A stretch of 64,000 bases of DNA from the NCBI GenBank assembly GCA_041917255.1, contig JAYRYA010000020.1, forward strand, positions 21,532 to 85,531, written 5' to 3'. Source of the stretch: Zoogloea sp041917255. GTDB lineage: Bacteria; Pseudomonadota; Gammaproteobacteria; Burkholderiales; Rhodocyclaceae. Under the pieces are notes generated by a model. The model saw only the letters and a list, made by a program, of their open reading frames with translations, was not told the origin of the DNA and did not search any database. Both the position numbers and the translations under genes were made by a program. Of the stretch, positions 16,762 to 25,807 are shown piece after piece. Position 1 is the stretch's first letter, and every line of letters begins with the position of its first letter.

Positions 16762-19700
16762 ATGCCTGAATCCCATTCCCCCCGTTTCATCCATCTACGC
16801 CTCCACACCGAGTATTCGATCTCCGACGGGATCGCGCAGGTGGATTCCGCCATTGCCCGCGCCGTCGCCGACGGCATGCCGGCGCTGGGCATCTCCGATC
16901 TGGCCAACCTGTTCGGGATGGTCAAGTTCTACAAGGGCGCCCGCGGCAAGGGTCTCAAGCCGGTCATCGGTTGCGATGTCTGGATCACCAACGCGGTCGA
17001 TCGCGACAAGCCGTCCCGTGTCCTCCTGATCTGCAAGAACCGCAAGGGCTACGGCCAGCTGTGCGAACTGCTGACCCTGGCCTTCATGGAGAACAAGTAT
17101 CGGGGTCGCGCCGAGATCCGCCGTGAGTGGCTGACCGCCGAAGCCGCGTCCGACCTCATCTGCCTGTCGGGTGCCAAGGACGGTGATGTGGGCCAGGCGC
17201 TCGCCAACGGCAACACGCAGATGGCCGGGACGCTTGCCGCCGACTGGGCCCGGCGTTTCCCGGATTCGTTCTACATCGAGCTGCAGCGCGCCGGCCATCC
17301 GGGCACCGAAACCTACATCCGCGAGGCCGTCCAGCTCGCCTCGCGCCTCAACCTGCCGGTGGTCGCCACCCATCCGATCCAGTTCATCCGGCCCGAGGAC
17401 TTCAAGGCCCACGAGGCGCGGGTGTGCATCGCCGAAGGCTACGTGCTGGCCGACAAGCGCCGGCCCAAGGATTTTACCGAGCAGCAGTACTTCAAGACCC
17501 AGGACGAGATGGCGGCGCTGTTTGCCGACATCCCCGAAGCGCTCGAGAACAGCGTCGAGATCGCCCGCCGCTGTTCGCTCACGGTGCAGCTGGGCAAGAA
17601 CTTCCTGCCGCTGTTCCCGACACCCGACGGCATGAGCCTCGACGACTTTCTGGTGCAGGAAGCCAAGGCCGGACTCGAGGAGCGCCTCGCCCAGCTCTAT
17701 CCGCACCCGGATGAGCGCGAGGCCCAGCGCCAGCGCTACGAGGACCGCCTCAAGTTCGAGACCGACACCATCGTCCAGATGGGCTTCCCGGGCTACTTCC
17801 TGATCGTGGCCGACTTCATCCAGTGGGCCAAGAACAACGGCGTGCCGGTGGGGCCGGGCCGGGGTTCCGGCGCGGGCTCGCTGGTGGCCTATTCGCTCAA
17901 GATCACCGACCTTGACCCGCTCGCCTATGCGCTGCTGTTCGAGCGCTTTCTCAACCCCGAGCGGGTGTCGATGCCCGACTTCGACATCGACTTCTGCCAG
18001 GACAACCGCTACCGCGTGATCGAATACGTGCGTGAGCGCTACGGCAAGGACGCGGTGAGCCAGATCGCCACCTTCGGCACGATGGCCTCGAAGGCCGTGG
18101 TGCGCGACGTGGGCCGCGTGCTGGATCTGCCCTACGGCCTGTGCGACCGGCTCTCCAAGCTGATTCCGGTGGTGCAGAACAAGCCCCTGTCGCTGGCCGA
18201 CGCCCGCGAGCAGGAGCCGCAGATCAACGAGCTGATGGCCGATGGCAACGACGGCGAGTCGATCCAGGAACTCTGGAGCCTTGCCGAGCCGCTCGAAGGC
18301 CTGACCCGCGGTGTCGGCATGCACGCCGGGGGCGTGCTGATCGCACCGGGCAAGCTCACCGATTTCTGTCCGCTCTACATCGCCGACGGTGAGGACGCCA
18401 CGCCGGTGTCCCAGTTCGACAAGGACGACGTGGAAGCCGTCGGCCTCGTGAAGTTCGACTTCCTGGGCCTGCGCAACCTCACCATCATCGAGCTGGCGCT
18501 CGATTACGTCGAGCGCCTTACCGGCGCCAAGCCCGATCTCATGAGCCTGGGCTTCGAAGACCAGGCCGCCTACCAGATCCTCCGGGACGCCAACACCACG
18601 GCGATCTTCCAGGTGGAATCGGAAGGCATGAAGAAGCTCCTCAAGAAGCTCGCGCCCGACCGCTTCGAAGACATCATCGCCGTGCTGGCGCTCTACCGTC
18701 CGGGCCCGCTGGGTTCGGGGATGGTGGACGACTTCATCCTCCGGAAGAAGGGCCAGCAGGCCATCGACTATTTCCACCCGGATCTCACCGCCTGCCTGTC
18801 GCCCACCTACGGGGTGATCGTGTACCAGGAGCAGGTGATGCAGATCTCCCAGATCATCGGCGGCTACACCCTGGGCGGCGCCGACATGCTGCGCCGGGCG
18901 ATGGGCAAGAAGAAGCCCGAGGAGATGGCCAAGCACCGCGAGACCATCGCCGACGGCGCCCGCCAGAAGGGCTACGACCCGGCACTCGCCGAGCAGCTCT
19001 TCGACCTGATGACGAAGTTTGCCGAGTACGGCTTCAACAAGTCGCACACGGCGGCCTACGCGGTGGTCACCTACCACACCGCGTGGCTCAAGGCGTATCA
19101 CTGCTCGGCCTTCATGGCGGCAACCATGTCGGCGGACCTGGACAACACCGACACGATCAAGATCTTCTACGAAGACACGATCGCCAACGGCATCAAGGTG
19201 CTGCCGCCGGACGTAAACGCCTCCGACTACCGTTTCGTGCCCACCGACGCCAAGACGATCCGCTATGGCCTGGGTGCCGTGAAGGGCGTGGGCGAGCCGG
19301 CGGTGCGCGCCATCCTCGCCGCGCGGGAGGCCGGGCCGTTCAAGGATTTGTTCGACTTTGCCTGCCGGGTGGACAAGCGCCTGGCCAACCGCCGCGTGAT
19401 CGAAGCCCTGATCCGCGCCGGGGCCTTCGATACCATCGACCCCGTCCAGCCGTCCGACCGGGCCAAGCTGCTGGCCTCGGTAGGCATCGCGATGGAAGCC
19501 GCCGAGCAGATCGCCGCCAACGCCATGCAGAGCGGCCTGTTCGACATGCCGGGCATGGAAGCCCCGCCGATGGCCGACTATGTCAAGGTGCGCCCGTGGG
19601 GCGAGCGCGAGCGCCTGAAGGAAGAAAAGCTGGCGATCGGTTTCTTCCTCTCCGGCCACCCATTCAACGCCTTCAAGCCCGAGGTGCGGCGCTTTGTGCG

Positions 19701-20256
19701 GCGCACCCTGGCCCACGTCGAGCCGTCGAAGGATCTGGTGACGCTGGCCGGGGTGGTGATGGAAGTTCGCGCCAAGATGACCGCCCGCGGCAAAATCGCC
19801 TTCGTGCTGCTGGACGACGGCACGACTCCCCGCGAGGTGTCGGTGTTCTCCGAGATCTTCGACAACAACCGGGATCGCATCGTGGTGGACGAGGTGTTGA
19901 TCGTCGAGGCCAAGGTGAGCCCGGATGATTTCTCCGGCCCCGGTGGCCTGCGTATCGTGGCCGACCGCCTGATGACGCTCGGCGAGGCTCGCGGCCGCTT
20001 TGCGCGCGCGCTGCAGCTCAAGCTCAACGGCGAAGTTGGCGCGGCCGGCGGCGCCATCGCGGCAGCCGAGCGTCTGCAGACGATGCTCACCCCCTTCCGT
20101 GAGGGCGAATGCCAGATTCGGGTGCGCTACCGCAATGCCGATGCCGAGGCGGATTTTCCCCTTGGTGCGGGCTGGCGGGTGCGCCCCGACGACAGCCTGC
20201 TGGAGAGTCTCCGCGAGTGGTTGCCTCCCGATTCCGTAGAAGTGATCTACGCATGA
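16762..20256 (+). CDS. dnaE: DNA polymerase III alpha subunit
   Basis: This 1164-residue replicative polymerase, essential for chromosome replication, matches the usual DnaE length. The N-terminal PHP domain starts at HLRLHTEYSISDG (about 11-23). The catalytic aspartates lie in MPDFDIDF at 404-411 (Asp406, Asp408, Asp410 of the PDFDID motif). The finger region, helix-hairpin-helix (about 840-900) and OB fold (LVTLAGVVMEVRAKMTARGK, about 993-1012) follow in the normal order. A WbuC-type cupin gene overlaps its stop by four bases (ATGA), which is an unusual partner. Confidence 0.98.
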   Translation: MPESHSPRFIHLRLHTEYSISDGIAQVDSAIARAVADGMPALGISDLANLFGMVKFYKGARGKGLKPVIGCDVWITNAVDRDKPSRVLLICKNRKGYGQLCELLTLAFMENKYRGRAEIRREWLTAEAASDLICLSGAKDGDVGQALANGNTQMAGTLAADWARRFPDSFYIELQRAGHPGTETYIREAVQLASRLNLPVVATHPIQFIRPEDFKAHEARVCIAEGYVLADKRRPKDFTEQQYFKTQDEMAALFADIPEALENSVEIARRCSLTVQLGKNFLPLFPTPDGMSLDDFLVQEAKAGLEERLAQLYPHPDEREAQRQRYEDRLKFETDTIVQMGFPGYFLIVADFIQWAKNNGVPVGPGRGSGAGSLVAYSLKITDLDPLAYALLFERFLNPERVSMPDFDIDFCQDNRYRVIEYVRERYGKDAVSQIATFGTMASKAVVRDVGRVLDLPYGLCDRLSKLIPVVQNKPLSLADAREQEPQINELMADGNDGESIQELWSLAEPLEGLTRGVGMHAGGVLIAPGKLTDFCPLYIADGEDATPVSQFDKDDVEAVGLVKFDFLGLRNLTIIELALDYVERLTGAKPDLMSLGFEDQAAYQILRDANTTAIFQVESEGMKKLLKKLAPDRFEDIIAVLALYRPGPLGSGMVDDFILRKKGQQAIDYFHPDLTACLSPTYGVIVYQEQVMQISQIIGGYTLGGADMLRRAMGKKKPEEMAKHRETIADGARQKGYDPALAEQLFDLMTKFAEYGFNKSHTAAYAVVTYHTAWLKAYHCSAFMAATMSADLDNTDTIKIFYEDTIANGIKVLPPDVNASDYRFVPTDAKTIRYGLGAVKGVGEPAVRAILAAREAGPFKDLFDFACRVDKRLANRRVIEALIRAGAFDTIDPVQPSDRAKLLASVGIAMEAAEQIAANAMQSGLFDMPGMEAPPMADYVKVRPWGERERLKEEKLAIGFFLSGHPFNAFKPEVRRFVRRTLAHVEPSKDLVTLAGVVMEVRAKMTARGKIAFVLLDDGTTPREVSVFSEIFDNNRDRIVVDEVLIVEAKVSPDDFSGPGGLRIVADRLMTLGEARGRFARALQLKLNGEVGAAGGAIAAAERLQTMLTPFREGECQIRVRYRNADAEADFPLGAGWRVRPDDSLLESLREWLPPDSVEVIYA

Positions 20257-20732
20257 GCAGCTGCTTTCTTGATGCCGGCCTCCTCGACGAGCTGGTCGCC
20301 AAGGCCCGTTCGGTGCCGCGCCTGCGCAGCCACCACAATCTCCATGTGACATCCACCGAGCCGGCCCACCGCCTGTTCGTGGCCATCGAACCGGATTCCT
20401 ATGTCCGGCCCCACTGCCACCTCGATCCCAACAAATCCGAGACCATCGTTCTGCTACGCGGGCGGCTTGGTGCGCTGGTGTTCGACGCAGAGGGCAAGGT
20501 GCTCGCAGCGCGGGAACTGGCGCCGGAGGCCGGGTCGATTGGCTTTCATGTGCCTGCAGGCGTGTTCCACAGCATCGTGGCGCTGGAGAGCGGGACGGTG
20601 TTCATCGAAATCAAGGCCGGCCCTTACGTGGCGCCCGTGCCTGCCGAGTGGGGGCAGTGGGCGCCGGCCGAGGGCGAGCCTGGCGTTGCCGGCTATCTGG
20701 CGCAGATGAAGGGCGCTTTTACAGCGGCCTGA
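20253..20732 (+). CDS. WbuC-family cupin-fold metalloprotein
   Basis: The 159-residue protein has a single cupin barrel. Metal-binding motif 1 is in RPHCHLDPNKSE, with His/His/Glu spaced as in cupins, and motif 2 is in GVFHSIVALESGTVF. The family is named after WbuC of O-antigen loci; its reaction is not settled. Its ATG overlaps the dnaE TGA in an ATGA junction, so it is co-transcribed with dnaE and translationally coupled to it. The last 14 bases overlap the end of the converging GGDEF/EAL gene. Confidence 0.8.
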   Translation: MSSCFLDAGLLDELVAKARSVPRLRSHHNLHVTSTEPAHRLFVAIEPDSYVRPHCHLDPNKSETIVLLRGRLGALVFDAEGKVLAARELAPEAGSIGFHVPAGVFHSIVALESGTVFIEIKAGPYVAPVPAEWGQWAPAEGEPGVAGYLAQMKGAFTAA

Positions 20733-23166
20733 TCGGGGTTGCCGGAAGGGTGCCGGCTTCCAGCAGTCCGGTGACGGCATCGGCCGGCAGCGGTGGGCTG
20801 AAGAGGTAGCCCTGGGCGGCCGAGCAGCCCTCGCGGAGCAGGAAGGCCATCTGCTCGGGGGTTTCGGTGCCTTCGGCGATCACCTCCAGGTGCAGGCTGT
20901 GGCCCAGCTGGATGATCGCCCGAACGATGGTGGCGTCGTCCGGATCGTCGGTCAGGTCGCGGACGAAGCTCTGGTCCACCTTCAACCGATCCACCGGGAA
21001 GCGCTTGAGGTAGGCAAGGCTCGAATAGCCCGTGCCGAAGTCGTCGATCGACAGGCGCACCCCCAGCGCCTTGAGCCGCCCGAGGGTGGCCGAGACATCT
21101 GGCCCGGACTGCATCAGCAGGGATTCGGTGAGCTCCAGCTCGAGCCAGCAGCCGTCGAGCCCGCTGGCGGCCAGGGCCGCGGCCACGCTGGCGACGATGT
21201 CGCTGCGCCGGAACTGCAGGGCCGATAGATTGACGGCCACCGGCATCGGCGTGTAGCCCGCCTCCTGCCACGCGACAGCCTGGCGGCAGGCGGTGCTCAG
21301 CACCCATTCGCCAATGGGCACGATCAGCCCGCATTCCTCGGCCAGGGGGATGAAGCGCGCCGGCGAGATGCCGCCCATCACCCCGCTGAACCAGCGCAGC
21401 AGCGCCTCCACACCGATGATCCGGCCGCTCATCAGGTCGACCTGTGGCTGGTAGTAGAGCTGGAACTCCTCCTGGGCCAGGGCCTGGCGCAGGCCGTTTT
21501 CGAGGTGCAGACGTTCCAGGGCGTTGACGTTCATCGCCTCGTCGAAGAAGCGGTAGGTGTTCCGGCCGCTTTCCTTGGCGTGGTACATGGCGGTGTCGGC
21601 GTTTTTCATCAGAAGCTCCACGCTGTCGCCGTCCTCGGGATAGAGGGCGATGCCGATGGAGAACGAGGTGCCCAGTTGCTGCCCATCCACGTCGAACGGA
21701 GGCAGCAGCAGGTCGAGGATCTTCTCGGCCACGCGGGCGGCGTCGTCCGGCACGTCCACGTCGGTGAGGACGATAAGGAACTCGTCACCCCCCTGGCGGC
21801 TCACCGTGTCGGTCTCGCGCACGCAGCTGGTGAGGCGCTGGGCAACGCCTTGCAGCAGGCGGTCGCCGGTCATGTGACCGAGGGAGTCGTTGATCGTCTT
21901 GAAGCGGTCCAGGTCGAGGAACATCAGCGCAATCCGTGTGTCGTGACGGGTAGCGTTGGCGAGAGCCTGGTCGAGCCGGTCGCGCAGCAGGGTGCGGTTG
22001 GGCAGGCCGGTCAGGGGGTCGTGCTGCGCGAGGAAGGCGATGCGTGCCTCGGAGGCTTTGCGTTCGGTGATGTCGGACAGTACCGCCACATAGTGGGTGA
22101 TCCGCCCGACCTTGTTGCGCACGGCGCTGATCGACAGGGACGATGGATAGAAGGTGCCGTTCTTGCGTCGGTCGTGGATCTCGCCCTGCCAGAAACCCAT
22201 GATGTTGATGTCCCGCCACATGGCTTCGTAAAAGGCCTTGTCGTGGTGGCCGGAGCGCAGCAGCCGTGGTGTCTGGCCGATGGCCTCCTCGGCGGTGTAG
22301 CCGGTGACGTCGGTGAAGGCGCGGTTGACCGACAGGATGCGCTCTTCGGCATCGGTGACGATGATGGCCTCCACGCTGTTCTGGAACACCGTCCAGGCGA
22401 GGCGCGATTGCTCTTCGTGGGTGCGTCGCACGGTGATGTCGGCGATGGTGGTGACCACGCCACGCACCGGGCCGGTGGGATCATCGTCCTCGAAGAGCGG
22501 CACCGCGTTGCTCCACAGCCAGCGCCGGCTGCCATCGCTGCGCTCGATGCCGAGCATTCCAGCCTGGGGCAGACCGGAGCGCAGGGCGCGGGCCGACGGG
22601 GTGTTGTCACTCTCGATGGGTACACCGTCTTCGTCAACGTAGGTGGTCCGCCCTTCCAGTCCGCTCCAGTGGTACATCTGCTCGGCGCTGAGGCCGAGGA
22701 TCTCGCAGGCGGCCACGTTATGGGCGAGCAGTCGTCCGGCGGCATCGCGCATGATGACCCCTTCACCCATCGACGCCAGCAGCGTGCCGAGGCGAGTCTC
22801 CCGCTCGCGCAACTCGGCTTCGGTGTTGCGGCGGTCGGTGATGTCCAGGCACGAGCCGATGTAGCCGACGAAATCGCCGGTGGCGTTGAAGACCGGGCGG
22901 CCGGTGTCGATGATCCAGCGATACTCGCCATCGTGGCGGCGCAGCCGGTATTCCATCTCGAAGGGCGTGCGTACGGCGAAGTGTTCGAGATAGGTGCTCA
23001 CGCAGCGGTCGAAGTCTTCGGGGTGGACGCCGGTTGTCCACCCGTCGCCGAACTCATCCTCGAAGCTGCGGCCGGTGAAATTGAGCCAGGTCTGGTTGAA
23101 GTAGTTGCACTTCGCGTTTACCCCGGACCGCCAGATCAGCGCGGGCAAGTGGTCGAACAGGGACAT
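20719..23166 (-). CDS. PAS-rich GGDEF/EAL c-di-GMP turnover protein
   Basis: From the ATG at 23166 it encodes 815 residues: three PAS/PAC domains (about 5-375), a GGDEF domain (motif GGDEF at 459-463, RETD inhibitory site at 450-453) and an EAL domain starting at 587 (EALLRW). The EAL residues for metal and catalysis are all visible: AVNLSA, LTES, IDDFGTG, LKVDQSF and AEGTET. Both synthesis and hydrolysis therefore look possible; many such proteins act mainly as phosphodiesterases. No membrane helices are present, so sensing is cytoplasmic, perhaps redox or ligand based through PAS. The frame stays open to a TTG at 23295, which would add 43 basic residues; that extension looks non-family. Confidence 0.93.
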   Translation of the reverse strand: MSLFDHLPALIWRSGVNAKCNYFNQTWLNFTGRSFEDEFGDGWTTGVHPEDFDRCVSTYLEHFAVRTPFEMEYRLRRHDGEYRWIIDTGRPVFNATGDFVGYIGSCLDITDRRNTEAELRERETRLGTLLASMGEGVIMRDAAGRLLAHNVAACEILGLSAEQMYHWSGLEGRTTYVDEDGVPIESDNTPSARALRSGLPQAGMLGIERSDGSRRWLWSNAVPLFEDDDPTGPVRGVVTTIADITVRRTHEEQSRLAWTVFQNSVEAIIVTDAEERILSVNRAFTDVTGYTAEEAIGQTPRLLRSGHHDKAFYEAMWRDINIMGFWQGEIHDRRKNGTFYPSSLSISAVRNKVGRITHYVAVLSDITERKASEARIAFLAQHDPLTGLPNRTLLRDRLDQALANATRHDTRIALMFLDLDRFKTINDSLGHMTGDRLLQGVAQRLTSCVRETDTVSRQGGDEFLIVLTDVDVPDDAARVAEKILDLLLPPFDVDGQQLGTSFSIGIALYPEDGDSVELLMKNADTAMYHAKESGRNTYRFFDEAMNVNALERLHLENGLRQALAQEEFQLYYQPQVDLMSGRIIGVEALLRWFSGVMGGISPARFIPLAEECGLIVPIGEWVLSTACRQAVAWQEAGYTPMPVAVNLSALQFRRSDIVASVAAALAASGLDGCWLELELTESLLMQSGPDVSATLGRLKALGVRLSIDDFGTGYSSLAYLKRFPVDRLKVDQSFVRDLTDDPDDATIVRAIIQLGHSLHLEVIAEGTETPEQMAFLLREGCSAAQGYLFSPPLPADAVTGLLEAGTLPATPIRPL

Positions 23167-23307
23167 GGATTCGTCCCGGACCACTGCCGGTTGGGTTTCG
23201 GAGGATGGGCGCACGGGTCGGCTCCGGGTCGATGCGGTTCGTCTGGCGATACGGTGAATCTTTCCCCTGCAGATTCTAAGGACATTTCGGCACAAGCTGG
23301 CCTTGCT

Positions 23308-23601
23308 TTAGAGCGTTGTTTCCCGGATGAAATTCCCATGGGACGGCGCTTCCGCGGCGATTGCATCGACCTGGCTTACCCGCGCCGCTGGCGGACCCCG
23401 GTGGGCCCATTCGATGAGCGCTTCGACGGCATCGGTTGGGCCGGCGATGAGGGCTTCGACGGTGCCGTCGCTGCGGTTGCGCACCCAGCCGGCGAGCCCC
23501 AGTCGAGTCGCTTGCAGCTGCAGCGCGTTGCGGTAGCCCACGCCCTGCACGACGCCGTGGATGCGCAGGAGACGGGCGGCGGGCTCAGAGATTGTCTTCA
23601 T
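23308..23601 (-). CDS. acyP: Acylphosphatase
   Basis: The 97-residue enzyme hydrolyses acyl phosphates. The phosphate loop GVVQGVGYRNALQ carries the catalytic Arg, and GWVRNRSDGTVE carries the catalytic Asn. The ATG at 23601 was chosen because the family homology starts within a few residues and AAGG stands upstream. The start lies 17 bases inside the end of the SulP gene, suggesting co-transcription. Confidence 0.93.
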   Translation of the reverse strand: MKTISEPAARLLRIHGVVQGVGYRNALQLQATRLGLAGWVRNRSDGTVEALIAGPTDAVEALIEWAHRGPPAARVSQVDAIAAEAPSHGNFIRETTL

Positions 23602-25270
23602 CGATGAACCTTGGTAGCAGATCGCGGGCGCGGGCGAGGGCGCCGTAGATGTCGCCGCAAATGTTGTTGGGGCCGATCTCGTCCGCGAAGCCTGAACGGG
23701 AGATGAGGGATTCCGGTTGCGGGTTGAGGTTGCACAGGAGCAGCGCACAGCCGCGCTTGTGCAGGTTCTTGCTGAGGCTCTCGAGCCCCTCCAGGCCCGT
23801 GGTGTCGAGGCTGACCAGGTGGTTGAGTTCGAGGATCACCACCTCGGGGTGGCGCTGCTTGGGGTCGAGCAGGGTTTCGAGCTTGTTGATGGCACCGAAA
23901 AAGAGCGTGCCGTAGATCGAATAGGCCACCACCCGTGGTGAGCCGTCCGGGTAGAGGAAGCCGGGCGGCATGGAGAGCTCGGTGAGCGGCAGGCGTTCGA
24001 TGCGGGTGAGGTTGGACATCCGGTAGATGAAGAACAGCGCTGCCAGCACCATGCCCAGTTCGACCGCCAGGGTGAGATCGAACAGCACCGTGGTGAAGAA
24101 GGTGGTGAGCATGATGGTCCGGTAGGTGAGCGCATAGCGGCCCAGCTCGCGGAACTCGTGCCATTCGCCCATATTGACGGCGACCACCACTACGATGGCC
24201 GACAGGGTGGCGAGCGGAATGTGGGTGGCGAAGGGAGCGAACACCAGCACCACCGCCAGCAGCACCAGCGCATGCACCATCCCGGCGACGGGGCTGCGTC
24301 CGCCGGTGCGCACGTTGGTGGCGGTACGGGCGATGGCGCCGGTCGCGGCAAATCCGCCGAACAGCGGCGCGGCCAGGTTGGCGATACCCTGGGCGATGAG
24401 TTCCTGGTTGGGGTCGTGGCGGTCCTCGATGGAGGCGTCGGCGACCCGCGCCGACAGTAGCGATTCGATGGCGCCGAGCAGCGCGATCGTGAGCGCCGGG
24501 GAGATCAGTTTGCCGAGGGTTTCGAGGGATAGCTCGGGCAGCGCAAAGCCGGGCAGTTGCTGGGGAATCCCGTTGAAGCGGCTACCGATGGTTTCGACCG
24601 GAAAGTGGAACAGGGCGTTGGCGACGGTGGCAATCACCAGCACGCCCAACGGGCCCGGCAAGCGGGCCAGGAGTTTGAAGCGCTGGGCGAGGCGGTTCCA
24701 CGACAGCAGCACGATGATCGACGCGACCGACAGCGAGACGGTGGGGATGTCGAGGGTGTCCAGATGGGTGATGAGCGTCTTCATCTTGCCGAAGAACTCG
24801 CCGGGCAGGTGGTCGATCCGGAGGCCCAGGAAATCCTTGATCTGGGCGAGGAAGATCACCACCGCGATGCCGTTGGTGAAGCCGACCACCACGGTCTTCG
24901 GGATGAAGCGGATCAGGCTGCCCAGGTGGAAAGCGCCCATCGCTACCAGCATGGCGCCGGCCAGCATGGTGGCAACGAGGAGGTTCTGCACGCCGTATTC
25001 GACGACGATGCCATAGATGATGGGGATGAAGGCGCCGGTGGGGCCGCCGATCTGCACCCGGGATCCGCCCAGGGCCGAGATCAGGAAGCCGGCGACGATG
25101 GCCGTCCAGATGCCGGCGGTGGGCGTCATGCCCGAGGCGATGGCAAAGGCCATGGCCAGCGGCAGGGCGAGAACGCCGACGGTCAGGCCGGCGGAAACGT
25201 CACGGCCGAACTGGGCCTTGTCGTAACCCGGCAGGGTGTCGAGGAGCTTGGGGTGGAAGGAAATCTTCAT
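23585..25270 (-). CDS. SulP-family anion transporter with STAS domain
   Basis: This 561-residue inner-membrane transporter has about 12-14 hydrophobic segments (residues 20-430) with the SulP signature near the start (AGLTVGVLALPLAMAFAIASG). A cytoplasmic STAS domain follows at about 450-550 (VVILELNHLVSLDTTGLEGL). Relatives carry sulfate, bicarbonate or other anions by proton or sodium symport, and the substrate cannot be told from sequence. A small membrane protein gene lies about 200 bases upstream in the same direction. Confidence 0.92.
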   Translation of the reverse strand: MKISFHPKLLDTLPGYDKAQFGRDVSAGLTVGVLALPLAMAFAIASGMTPTAGIWTAIVAGFLISALGGSRVQIGGPTGAFIPIIYGIVVEYGVQNLLVATMLAGAMLVAMGAFHLGSLIRFIPKTVVVGFTNGIAVVIFLAQIKDFLGLRIDHLPGEFFGKMKTLITHLDTLDIPTVSLSVASIIVLLSWNRLAQRFKLLARLPGPLGVLVIATVANALFHFPVETIGSRFNGIPQQLPGFALPELSLETLGKLISPALTIALLGAIESLLSARVADASIEDRHDPNQELIAQGIANLAAPLFGGFAATGAIARTATNVRTGGRSPVAGMVHALVLLAVVLVFAPFATHIPLATLSAIVVVVAVNMGEWHEFRELGRYALTYRTIMLTTFFTTVLFDLTLAVELGMVLAALFFIYRMSNLTRIERLPLTELSMPPGFLYPDGSPRVVAYSIYGTLFFGAINKLETLLDPKQRHPEVVILELNHLVSLDTTGLEGLESLSKNLHKRGCALLLCNLNPQPESLISRSGFADEIGPNNICGDIYGALARARDLLPRFIDEDNL

Positions 25271-25475
25271 GGGGCCTCCGCAATTGAGGGGTGAGACGGG
25301 ATGCGTCGGAAGACGCAGCTTGCGGAGGGGGTGAGCCCGGCCCGGTACGGTGCTGGATGATCCAGCGTTTGCGGGCGCTCAGGCTGCCGTCGGGGCGGGC
25401 GGACTGGCTGTGGGCGTCCGCCAGGAGAACGTTGGAGAGATCCGTGGTTTTCCTGGCGGTCATGGGCGTTGGGGC

Positions 25476-25757
25476 TCAGGAGAACTTGGCGTCGTTGGCG
25501 GCCTGATTCTGGCGGGAGGTCGCGTGCATGACCTCCACCAGCATCTTGACCGCCGCGACGAACAGCAGCGCGCCACCGATCAGGACGCACGCCCAGGCGT
25601 GCGTCGCGCTGGCCGGAAAGCCTGGCAGGATCGAGGCGCGCCCTTCCATCAGCCAGGCGGCGCCGATGGCGAGGATCAGCACGCCGACGAGGTCGAGCAG
25701 CGCCCAGCCCCAGAAGGCCAGGGTGAGGCGCGGAAGCGGAGAACGGTTGGCTTGCAT
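25476..25757 (-). CDS. Small two-helix membrane protein
   Basis: This 93-residue protein has two clear hydrophobic helices (about 13-36 and 53-72), with short polar ends and a loop rich in Gly and Pro. No conserved motif is recognised. It lies between metG and the SulP transporter in the same direction. The upstream sequence has no strong ribosome-binding site. The intact membrane pattern and GC3 bias favour a real gene. Confidence 0.55.
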   Translation of the reverse strand: MQANRSPLPRLTLAFWGWALLDLVGVLILAIGAAWLMEGRASILPGFPASATHAWACVLIGGALLFVAAVKMLVEVMHATSRQNQAANDAKFS

Positions 25758-25807
25758 GGATTCAAAAATTTAGAAGCGCTGGCTGACAGGCGGCTTACGT
25801 CGGGCTG

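Noticed and set aside
16795..20352. A continuous open frame of 1185 codons opposite dnaE
   Set aside because: It is a mirror of the GC-rich codon pattern of dnaE; the product is rich in His, Arg, Gly and Val with no domain, and dnaE is unmistakable on the other strand.
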